From Sparassis latifolia (taxonomy: Eukaryota > Basidiomycota > Agaricomycetes > Polyporales > Sparassidaceae), in NCBI GenBank assembly GCA_018466975.1, contig JAENRS010000014.1, positions 124,001 through 188,000 of the forward strand: a stretch of DNA of 64,000 bases. Reading direction: 5' to 3'. The position numbers and the translations under genes are program-made. The notes below the pieces were generated by a model. That model did not search any database, was not told where the DNA came from, and saw nothing but the letters and a program-made list of their open reading frames with translations. Numbering within the stretch: the first letter of the stretch is position 1; each line of letters opens with the position of its first letter. Of the stretch, positions 24,091 to 33,229 are shown in pieces.

Positions 24091-24731
24091 CCTGCAGCGT
24101 GCACTAGTTCTGCGGGGGATCCGCTGCCTTTTACGCCGAGCACGCTCGGGGAATGGACGACGCGCTAGGGGCGAGCAGCAGCAGCGATAGCGCTCCTGGG
24201 AAAGAGATGGCAATGCGTCAGATCTGCCTGCCCCGTCCGTTCCATCTCTGTGCCTCAAGAATGAAAATCCTAGGACGTCATGTGACGTCCCTCCCCCATC
24301 TGCCATCCGGAAGCAGAATTCCACCACCCCGAAACGCGCGATCTTTCTGCCTGGACCCGCGCATACGAGGGCAGAGAATGACTCATGAGCGGGTCGCATC
24401 ACGACGTCGTGCCCGCAACAATCGGCGTCTCAACGAACTTCCCCAGTGAGAATGAGCCCGACTGGGGAACATACTCGCACCCGGTGGGTCGCTGCAGCAT
24501 CGAAGGCGGGTCAGATGGGGCGACGCCTGCGAACGCCGGCACTCAACGCGCGAGAAGCGCGCAGAGACGTAATGGGGAAAAACGACGAGAAGGTGGTACG
24601 GACAGGTGGAGAGGACGGTACCCCGCCCTCGCTCGTCCTCTGTCTCAGCGGGGCAGTTCGCGTGGCAGAACGGTCGCAGACGCACTGTCCATGGGGCACA
24701 CCACCCCGAGCTTCCTCGGCGAGGATAGCAA

Positions 24732-25067
24732 TCATCGCGACCCTCGCAGGATATTCCCCACGGCCATGATGACATGACGCAAGCGGGGACGTAAAGGAGG
24801 AAAGTCAGCACTCACGCGCGAAGGACCATACGGGGAGCCCGCTGACAGAGACGGCGCGCTGCTGAAAGCACGCTTCTGGCCGGGACTTGCGACTGAGAGC
24901 GTTTTGAGGACGGATTGGCCGGAGAGAGAAGCGGAGAGGCCGAGGAGGAGAATATGGAGATGGAATGGGGAGGAGCGCTGAAGATCTAGAACGGACGACT
25001 GCAGTCCGCGGTCGAAATGTGCGTCCGCGCGCAGAGACGCTGCTGCTGCTGCGGCTGCCAGAGCCAT
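24732..25067 (-). CDS. Possible small gene or 5' exon, unknown
   Basis: A frame opening MALAAAAAAASLRADAHFDR on the minus strand starts about 100 bp after a TATATAAGG element (25168-25176). It contains a hydrophobic stretch (HLHILLLGLSASL) and meets a strong GTGAGT donor near 24816. It could be a separate small gene or an upstream exon in the leader of the RA-PH gene that starts at 24090. No family is recognised and the frame is GC-rich enough to be accidental. Confidence 0.25.
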   Translation of the reverse strand: MALAAAAAAASLRADAHFDRGLQSSVLDLQRSSPFHLHILLLGLSASLSGQSVLKTLSVASPGQKRAFSSAPSLSAGSPYGPSRVSADFPPLRPRLRHVIMAVGNILRGSR

Positions 25068-25167
25068 GCAAGCGAGGCGGATGCGGGTGATTGAAGGGGA
25101 TATCGAGGGGATCAGAGGACCTGGCACCGTGGTCGTCGCCTGCCAACGCGGACGCTGGCTGTGCGCT

Positions 25168-25176
25168 CCTTATATA
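25168..25176 (-). promoter_or_regulatory. Possible TATA box (minus strand)
   Basis: The minus strand reads GCTATATAAGGAGC. It is placed to drive a minus-strand transcript starting near 25.14 kb, toward the small frame at 25067 and the RA-PH gene. Confidence 0.35.
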
Positions 25177-26393
25177 GCAGGCACCAGTCTCACACACCCA
25201 CCCTTCTCTGCCACGGTCAGAGCTGCGGTGCTACTACAGCGACCGCGCTGCTCTGTCATCGTCTCCCGCGCGGCCAGCGGCGGTGTGCTCGCTGTCGCGC
25301 CCAGCGTCGCTCGCTGTCGGGGCCCCGGCCAACCAATGGGAGCGCGGCAGATGACGTCGACATGACCCCAAAATGCATATCCAATAGCCGCCTCCGTGCT
25401 CTTCCAGCAGCCCAACCTCCGATCGTCTCCCTCTCCTTTTCTGCCAGCTCATCCCCGATAACGCGAGCGTCCTCTGCTGAAGCGCCCACCGCCTCCGTTC
25501 TCGCTGGGCCGTGTCCTGCGATCCTGTCTTCTCGGACGCCCTCCATCTGCACCGCTCCCTCACGCCTCCTCGCCCATGTCCCTGTCACCCGCGAAGCTCA
25601 CAACGCGCTCCTGCTTCCTCGAGCGCGCGGGGCCCCTTACAAGCGTTCCGCATACACGGACGCTACGTTTTCTGCATACAGGCCCAGGGTCCATGGGTAC
25701 GTTTCGACAGATAACGCGCGATGTCCTCCGCGCCCCGCGTCGTCTCACCTTCCGATAACGCGCAACGTGAGTGAACAAATATATATTGTGCACCAACTAC
25801 TGCAGAGCCAGGATACTACGGCACGCCCATACCTCTCCCCGCGGCGCGGCTGCCCCGTCCCACACCGCAAAGCCACCCACGCGATCGTCCGTCAACGTCA
25901 TCATCGTGGGTACTACACCCCGCCTTCAGTGTTGCGCCTCAGCGGACGCGAGCACGTCTCTCGACGTCCGCTCACTGTCGAGCACCGTCCAACGTTCCAG
26001 CCGCGGCACCAGCTCGTGGCACCCAGTCAAAGGGTCGAGCATGCAGACTCCAGAAGACCGCGAGTCAGCACCCGCACCGGCGATCTCAGCAGCCACAGGG
26101 CGTACTTCACCACAGACAACCTACGTCCCTGCGCTCGACGCATCCCCCGTCGTCCAGCTCCAACCCAACGCGCACAACCTCAATAACGAACACGGCACCA
26201 ACGTCTGCATATAGCAATTTCCACTCAGAATGGGGTATATCTGCATTTTCTTTGCGCCTTCCGCTCCCCTTTAAAGTGCCCGCTTCGTACAATCCCACGT
26301 ATGTCTATCCGACGAAAGAGGCAGGCTGGTCGCTCCAGGCTCAGGTAGGTAGGTATCCAGGGCTTTCCTTTGTTATCCCTACTTCCTCACTCC
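25177..26393. other. Gene-poor stretch, no supported gene
   Basis: The stretch has long open frames on the plus strand (for example 25161-26186), but their composition is Arg/Ser/Pro-rich with no conserved motif, as expected from GC-rich non-coding DNA. No RNA gene was seen. Confidence 0.4.
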
Positions 26394-26600
26394 GGCTTAG
26401 GCTGCAGCACTCGTACGAACTTGTACCAGTCATGTCAGACGACACGTCGCACATCGACCTCAATGCTGCATATGATATCCTCCCTGAACACCCCGGCTTC
26501 GGCTGCAGCGCACTTTCGTACGCTCATGAAGTTGCAGTACCAGTCATATCGGCCGACACGTCGCAGGTCCACTATCGCATATGATATCCTCCATGAACTT
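26394..26600 (+). repeat. Imperfect tandem duplication, two ~105-bp units
   Basis: Unit 1 is about 26394-26494 and unit 2 about 26495-26600. Both run GGCTT-GGCTGCAGC, CGTACG, TACCAGTCAT, GACACGTCGCA and CATATGATATCCTCC in the same order and spacing with scattered substitutions. This is an old tandem duplication in non-coding DNA. Confidence 0.85.
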
Positions 26601-27013
26601 TGCCATCGTCCTTTGATACTCAGAGTCATCGTCTCAAAGGCCCAGCGCGTGGACTGGTGCCAGGCAAGGGCGGAGATCTTCCGACGAGCGGAAGGGTTCG
26701 GGATCAGCGCCCCCTTGTGCATAGAACAAGCTCATGCGAGGGAGTTTACGGATGGAAGACGTGGAGGATATCGCAGGCGAAGTCGACGATCTGCATGAAG
26801 TGCCTGCCGCGTGTTCCTGCGCAGTTTCCTCGGGATAGGGTGCGCGTTCTCGTGGTTGTGACGTGATCGAAAGTGGCGGCTGAGTTAACTTCGTATTTTT
26901 GTAATGTGTGGTTTTTTGATTTTATTACTATAGCGTGCTGTGGACGACGCATCTAGTCCTCCACCTCTTGGCCGTGAGTTTTCCTTGGTCGTCAGTTAGA
27001 CGGGGGCTAATAC

Positions 27014-27900
27014 TTGGCGTCAGCGCACGTCCGACGAACCGAGACCGTCGCTGCACTGTATGATGCGCTCAACCGCTATCACTTCATTCGGGCATATTCC
27101 TTCTTTATTATGAGAGCGGTTGACTCCAAAGGTACTCAGGTTCGGGGTACGCTGGCCAGCGGCAAGACCACTCTGGCTACACTGCTGTTCGGTCACATTC
27201 GTGCTGAGGAGCCGAACACGGTCGTGTGCTGGATTGGCTCGTGGCCCGAGTCTATCCGCTACGAGTATAACGGCTACCGAGGGTGGCTGCTGCAACGCAG
27301 GGGCTTCGTCGAAGATGGTGTTGTGATCATTGGCGAAGTGCAGAACACCTACTGGGACTCCGGGTTCTGGAACTCATTTCTGAAAGACATGGGCCTTGGA
27401 TGCGCGTGATCCTGTTTGCGAGCTGTGGTGACCCTCGATATTCGGACGCTCGGACGAACGTGCTCGCATCCCCCCCCCGGTTCGAAGAGTCACTTTGCAG
27501 CGCGCGAAGGTCGCCTTCAGCCGGTGGGGGCTCTTCCTCACACCCGGGGAGTACGAGGATCTTGTGAACACGCTCTGTGAATCTCACTGCCGGCCACGTC
27601 GGGGCTCTCCCCGATATGTTTACCACTGCCCGTGCTTCACGTGTACGTATCCACATCTTGTCCAGGGAAGTTACCAAGCTAAGATGCGTTGCGGTCGTAC
27701 CGCAGTCTCAGATCCTCTGGACGACTCTTCACGACGTCTATCGTTGGAGAATTTCAGCGCACGAGAGCTTCTCGTCTCGTAGAAACATCGCTCCAACAAG
27801 GTTGACCACGACCTGAAGAGCTGCAGGATGTGACGACCGCCCGCGTATTTCGCACTGTCCTGACGACGGGAGTTAACACCGAAGCGCGCTCCCATGGAAG
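27014..27900 (+). pseudogene. Broken P-loop NTPase-like gene of a basidiomycete repeat family
   Basis: The frame has ALYDALNRYHFIRAYS, then RGTLASGKTTLATLLFGHIR (a Walker A, xxxxGKTT-like), VVCWIGSWPESIRYEYNGYR, WLLQRRGFVEDGVVIIGEVQ, where a Walker B acid would be expected in VVIIxE, and YWDSGFWNSFLKDMGLG. It then stops and continues in another frame with MRVILFASCGDPRY and later TPGEYEDLV and TGHVGALPDM. This looks like a multi-copy fungal P-loop family of unknown role (often resembling Crinkler or NLR-like ATPases), and the frame changes show it is decayed. The family name is uncertain. Confidence 0.5.
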
Positions 27901-28228
27901 AAGATCAGGATGCTCTCTGATGGTGCACTTCAGACGCGGCTGGCTGCACGCCGATGCCCCACTGATCGGTCATGCATTGCGTAGAAGAAGTGTCCCGGTG
28001 CATGGACTCGATCATGCACACTGTTGCTAAGAATGCGCTCCTCTGCCTCGAAGCAAACTTGTGCAATCTTCTCGTACGGTTGGAGCCCATGTGGACCTAA
28101 CACAGCTAGACTGCCTTCGCCGGCAAGCCGGCAAGTGTAGCTATTCGAAATATTAATGTACTTTCGTTAGCACTTTACCGAACTACGCTCCAGCCGTATA
28201 AATATAATGATGTAGGGAGATCGAACAA

Positions 28229-28332
28229 GCCTGCCTAGCTCAATCGGATAGAGCGTCAGACTTTTAAAGCGCGGGGGTCGAACCCGCCAAAATTCCCATC
28301 TGAAGGCTGCGGGTTCGACCCCCGCGGTGGGC
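28229..28332 (+). tRNA. tRNA-Lys (anticodon TTT) with a 31-nt intron
   Basis: Acceptor strands GCCTGCC (28229) and GGTGGGC (ending 28332) pair over 7 bp with two wobbles. The D-arm region TAGCTCAATCGGATAGAGC carries the A box. The anticodon stem TCAGA pairs with TCTGA around loop CTTTTAA, giving anticodon TTT. The T-arm GCGGGTTCGACCCCCGC holds the B box GGTTCGACC. Position 37 is followed by an intron at 28267-28297. The intron contains a perfect 17-nt reverse complement of the T-arm (see findings). A T-rich run (TTTGTTTTTG) follows about 11 bp downstream and can serve as the pol III terminator. Confidence 0.85.
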
Positions 28333-30127
28333 TAGTGATTTGTTTTTGTCTCTTGGAACTATCTCACTCATCATTTTTTGCTGTTGTCAACCTAGCTGTT
28401 TGCCAGTTTTGCAGCTCAACATTTTTTTTTGGCTTCAAATTTATTTGTCTGCAAGGGCCCTATGGTAGACATTGTACTGACATAGCTAACTGGTGGAGGG
28501 AGCTGGTGAGGGGGTTGAAGTGAACATGATGCTTATGCATAGCTTGGGCTGGAGAGGCTGGAAGGGGAGAGAAGTCACTAGTAGTGTGTGTAGTATAATA
28601 GGTATTGAAAAGGAGGGTGTGAAGTTGTACATGACCAGACCTTTGCGGCACTGTAATTATTTTCTTTTTATCCAGAGTCATTTCTTATTGTTATGACTCA
28701 GACTCCTATTATCACATTTTCTATTGTTATTTCTATTGAAGGCACTTTTCTATTATTTAGATTTTCTCACCTTCTTTAGTATATAAACCCTGGCAGTCCA
28801 CTTGGACTTGCAGAGGAATTCTGTTGTGTTAGGGCTGGTGGTTTCCCAATCAGGAAACATATATTAGTCAGCACATAGGTATGTCGGAGAACATACTGGA
28901 ATCTCCTAGAATTACTGTGTAGTATAAATATATGGCCCCAACCGCATGAGCTCCTCATGCGCTTGTGACCCATGGCCTAACAGCGTGAGTAGTAGTGATC
29001 AACCTCACAATATGTTGTCCTAAAAGTATAGGACATTCTTCTCACCCCAGTAGTCACTAGTCGGTATATACTCAAGTTCATACTTACCTGAATACAGTGT
29101 TATTCAGGTATAGCATCCTAGGCATCAAGCAAGTCATAACTCAGTCATCTGTCAGTCGGTCATCTGTTTACTTGGCCACTTATTACTCGGTCATACTCTC
29201 TGTCTTAATACAAGACAGTCTTTCCATCTTACTCACACACACACTCTTACACTTGATTACTACCAGGTAACCAAGCAATTACTACATTGAATACACTAAG
29301 GAATATTTCCCAACTTTGTTCAAGTCCAGTGACCTCAGGAGGATTTTGTTTTGGGTTGTGTTTTATCCAAGACACCATTCTCATCTGTCAATGCACTTCA
29401 CAAGTTTTGGCCACTGACACTGGGAAAGCATCAACCCTTGACCTCCCTTGTGTGGGTCTGTCACCTTGTACATGCCAGTTATCGCCTGCATGCACTCAGT
29501 CTGGAAGAACCTGTGTCAGTATGGCATGGACGGTGAGTGTGCATGCACACATCAAGAAGCATATCATGAGGGGATGTGTGGTTAGAGCTAGAGCAGGAGG
29601 CACGAGTGATGGCTGCACATCTGCAACACTGTGCAGCTGTGATTCGCCTGCAAATTCACACACTGAAACTCGTGATTTACCCTCAAACTGTTTGCCTGGG
29701 ATTTGTAGGGCTTAAGTGTGCACAAGCATAGGGGATGAGTGCTCCTGCTCGAGCTCACATATGTCAGGACTGTGTTTGCTGTGGTCATAGATGTACTATC
29801 TAAACATGCTTAGAATTAATGCTAGTACATGTATTCCAATAGCTGCATACCCTCGACAGTCAATTACTTTCCTAAAAAGAGCCCCACCACAGTTCCCATT
29901 GCTGTAAACCATGTACATATGGGCATGCATCTGGATATGCATTTTATAAGCATTTGCCACCAGTGCCTAAGCAGTGCCAAAGTCTCAACATTAATCCTGG
30001 GCTAATGTCAAAGACTGTGACTGCCCTTACAATGCCGTGGATGCAACCTCTTTACAGCCTAGAAACTACTGTACTCCAATGACCTTAGGTTCACAGGGTG
30101 TGACCTGTGACATGCCAAATTGCATTT
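28333..30127. other. AT-rich block of foreign-looking composition
   Basis: Immediately after the tRNA-Lys 3' end the base composition drops to clearly AT-rich for 1.8 kb, then returns abruptly to GC-rich at about 30128 (AACGGCCGCC). No supported gene is present. Within it are two TATA-like sites (AGTATATAAACCC near 28780 and AGTATAAATATATGG near 28921), pyrimidine/CA repeats near 29230-29260, a perfect palindrome TGTGCATGCACA near 29537, and a cluster of perfect hairpins. It could be the remains of a retroelement (LTR-like) inserted next to the tRNA gene. I could not find matching LTRs or a coding domain. Confidence 0.45.
28841..29218. repeat. Cluster of five short perfect hairpins
   Basis: Perfect inverted repeats are GTTTCC/GGAAAC (28841-28858), CGCATGAG/CTCATGCG with a 3-nt loop (28943-28961), TGTCCTA/TAGGACA (29016-29035), TACCTGAATA/TATTCAGGTA (29085-29110) and CTGTCTT/AAGACAG (29200-29218). 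They are spaced about 70-110 bp apart. Confidence 0.8.
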
Positions 30128-30749
30128 TTTAACGGCCGCCATACCTGGCGCTCTTCGGGCTCGTCGCTGTGAGGCGGGGTGTCGCGTCCTCGTCACGTGC
30201 TCCCAATTTTGTCCAGAGATGGTCTGGGAGAATTAGCACACACTCGGCCTGAGACTCGGCGGGCGACGCGTGGGCTGTACACGCGACGGCTACATCGAAA
30301 CGACCACGCGGAAGGTTGCTCGCGTGTTGTACGCTGGGCTCACGATGCGGGGAGACGGTACGCGATGAGAGGTGTACACGGGAAGAGACGTGACGTAGCA
30401 GGAGCGGCGGCTCTAGCGTACATGTCGCATACTCGCGACTCTGTCCAGAAAGTCTAGGAGAACACACACACGCCTCGCGCAGTATGCCAGACCGCGACAC
30501 AGTAGGTGTCGCTCCGTGAGAAACATTGCGAGGCCCGCGCTTCGAGGGCGCTCTCGAGAATGGGTGCAGGGATCAAATTGCTCCGCGAGAAACAGTGAGC
30601 CCCGTCGTGTGCAGGCATCGCTCCGATAGTGCAGCTGGCTGTCGCTCACAGTGAGATGAGGCAGGAGATCGTGACACTCGAGATGGTGAGGCGGGAGATG
30701 GTCACAGTGAGGTGAGGCGGGAGATTGTGAGGCTCGAGATGGTGAGGGG
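30128..30749. other. Non-coding flank of copy B with degenerate short repeats
   Basis: No gene recognised. The part next to copy B (30650-30749) repeats GAGATGGTGAGG / CGGGAGAT / GTGAGGTGAGG several times. Related words (GAGCCTCACCTCACTGTGAGC) occur left of copy A at about 5758-5785, supporting a former junction between the two flanks. Confidence 0.5.
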
Positions 30750-31707
30750 TAGGCTCATAGATACAGCCTCTAGTTACCTGCAGGAAGACAGTCGTTCCTT
30801 TGTAATAGAGGCTGAGATCATTACCGATGACCCGCTGAGAAGTCCCCCGTGGGAAACCGGACTTTGAACGATGCCGACGGCAATTCGACGCACGAATCTT
30901 TAGCGCTCAAGTCGCGTGCAGCCACAGGCGCGTCTTACCTGTGTACAAGCTTCACGTGCTGTAAAAAGTTCTCATGGCGACGGTGCTTCGTCAATGAAGA
31001 ACCAGCAGACAAGACTCTTGACAGCTTGCTGCGACAGCAGGCTACGAACGCGTTTTGACCGGAGCGTTTGAGGGCTCATGATGGCGAGACGAATGTCCTC
31101 TCTGCTGACAAGCTCGGCCAGAAGATCGCGATTGTTGTGGTATGCTTCTCTCATAGTGTCTTCGTTGATAGCCAGTGCACGAATTCCGCGGCTATTGGCC
31201 ACAGTTTCCTATACTCAAGGTCAGAATGAAACTACTGTCGGTGTGCTTGTCAGCACGACAGTACCTGCTGCAATGCTAGCAATTTAGTAGGCACAATCAT
31301 GAGAGCTATTCCTATCTTCATCTGGGCTTGTGCAGCCAGTAGCGGAGCATGCATAACTGTCGTCTTCCCTGGCCCGGCGCGATGACGAGGAACAGATCCT
31401 TGCCGCGGATGAGGTCCATGCCATGGCGTAGCTGGAAATCGCGAACCGAGGGACACTTCTGAATGATCAGCGACTCGAGCCATTCTGAAGAGCTTTCTGC
31501 AGGTATGATGGACATAGAGAACGGTGTGGATTACAGCTACGTAGCATACATACAGAGTTGACGCGACTGACATCTCTGCCACCGACGCGTTTTGGGAATT
31601 ATAGTTTAGTGCCGATGACGCAGCCGTCCCTTCCGCTGTCTGGCACGTAGCTCAAAAACTCCCACGGGGGACTTCTCAGTGGGTTCCCGGATAATGATCC
31701 TAGACTA
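30750..31707 (-). mobile_element. TIR-flanked helicase repeat, copy B (internally deleted)
   Basis: It is the inverse-orientation copy of 5853-7758, nearly identical at both ends but only 958 bp. The segment equivalent to 6571-7523 of copy A is missing, with the junction near 30984 inside the DEAH motif. It keeps both inverted repeats and the helicase N-terminal part (MSIIPAESSSEWLES, GPGKTTVMHAPLL, VANSRGIRALAINEDT), including the same Walker A frame break. It is flanked by GGTGAGGGG (30741-30749) and ACGGGCCCC (31708-31716). Read on its own strand these equal the left flank of A and the right flank of A respectively. Confidence 0.85.
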
Positions 31708-31716
31708 ACGGGCCCC

Positions 31717-31990
31717 CACCTTTCCACCACTACCACAAGTCTGCCACTCGATTTTTATTCCTCATCGTCGCAGAAATATATTTCCAACATCTACTCTCTA
31801 TTGAGCTGCTCAATGTGTGGTCTTATTTATTGGAGCCTGCTTTGTCTCATGTAAGTACCGTATAGTATGTCTAGGTCACAACTTCTTCACTCCAGTCTGA
31901 GATCTTTCTTGCAACAGTTAGGAGTTCTCACATCTCACAACTCACAGGACGGCTCACAAACCATGCCGTCTCCCACTCGTCCCGCCCGTG
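31717..31990 (-). pseudogene. Remnant of a third DUF3605 copy (C-terminal exon and 3' flank)
   Basis: 31723-31920 aligns with the 3' flank of the 62492-63560 gene (about 62236-62430; shared words CCACTCGAT, AGAAATATATTTCC, CCTGCTTTGTCTCATGTAAGTA and GAGATCTTTCT). The end at about 31960-31985, on the minus strand, reads DEWETAWFVSRP, the conserved end of exon 4, before similarity stops. Everything upstream of this in the gene is gone. Confidence 0.75.
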
Positions 31991-33229
31991 AAACAGTGCA
32001 CAGACAGAAGTAAGGTACTAAGGTCTTCATGAAAACAGGATATGGCGAGAAGGCAAGAAGTACATACAGGATCTAGGAGCTTGCTGGCTACCGCTCCGCA
32101 CCCGTGATTGTATCTTTCTTGAAATACATCTATGCAGCGCTAAGAGTCCTCGATCATTGTTCACTGGAAGGATGAGGGGAGGTAGTATACAAGAAGCGAT
32201 ACATCCATTCCGGCAAGAGAACATTTTCTGGCAATTTAAACTCCTTAGCACAACACTCCCAATCATGAAGGTAAAGGAGTGGAGACATGTTCTCGCTCTA
32301 ATCATGTCACTGTTAGAAAGCATCTGTACAATGAGCGTCCGAGACACACCTTGACTCCCCTGCGGTTAGCAGTGTCACCAAGAACAACAACTAGTTCCTT
32401 GGGTTTTAATTCATGGAGTACGTCGTATCATCTGTTAAGAAACGATCCATCGATATAAAAATCCTCTTCGGAAGACTCGGAATATAGCATCATGTATTCT
32501 GCGAGACGGTAGGAAGTGAAGCATGCAATAGGATAGGGGTCAACCTGCGCCGAGTCCGAGGCGGAGATGGCACCCTTTCAAGGTCCGCGCATAACTAAGT
32601 TCTAACCACTCCTCGACGCACGAGAGCGACCCCGCCAGCCAGGGCAGCTGAACGCAGCTAGAATCTCCAGTCATCAAGCTTGGGCCAGCCTTCTCGCTCT
32701 TACTAGTATTTATGTCACGGAAAAGTCTTATATCCAGTGCCGACCCCCAGCATCTTCGAGCATTTGGAAGAACATTGAGGTATCAACAAACCTCATCCCC
32801 CCATCACAGCCACCCACAAAGGCAGGCTGATTGCAAGTCTGTAGCAAGGCACTCTTCACAAAGGTACGGCACCCGCACCAGACCCCACGGGTCATCTGCT
32901 TCTAGATCTTGTTTTTCCAGCTCGTGTTACGAGAAGTCCTGCCAGAAAAGGCGCACAAGTCAGAAATGTCCTCAGGCTCATTTTATACAGCGCCCAATGA
33001 CAACGGACGCCCTATAAGATAGGTTTACGGACACATCACAGGGCGTCCAGTGCAGGGCTACCGGCACGTCATGCGCCCTCTCGCGTTATGAGGCTATAGT
33101 GCATTGACACATTAATTAATATGGTATTTATTACAGGACGTGGATAGTCAAACCTTCACCCTGTACGGTTGCTCCCAGTATAAAGGGGCGCGTATTCACG
33201 CGCTTCTTGTCTGGGTTCAGCATTCCAGC
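31991..33229. other. Intergenic, no gene recognised
   Basis: About 1.2 kb between the DUF3605 remnant and the DCAF4-like gene. Open frames are short and without known motifs, and no RNA gene was recognised. The right end should contain the promoter of the WD-repeat gene. Confidence 0.4.

Noticed and set aside
21122..24190. 1022-codon open frame opposite the RA-PH gene
   Set aside because: Antisense shadow of a Ser/Pro/Arg-rich coding region. Composition is almost all Arg/Gly/Ala with no motif.
25161..26186. 341-codon open frame on the plus strand
   Set aside because: Arg/Ser/Pro/His-rich with no domain or conserved motif. Expected length for an open frame in GC-rich non-coding DNA.
26600..26866. 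Possible fragment with KAQRVDWCQARAEIFRRAEG
   Set aside because: It loosely recalls a motif of basidiomycete transposon proteins, but it is too short and unsupported by neighbours to call.
28878..29270. Solo LTR flanked by AGGTA duplications
   Set aside because: The 5-bp match exists but the segment does not end in CA and no second LTR, primer site or coding domain was found. Kept only as a possibility in a finding.
30650..30749. CRISPR-like repeat array left of copy B
   Set aside because: The repeats are short, degenerate and unevenly spaced, in a eukaryotic context.
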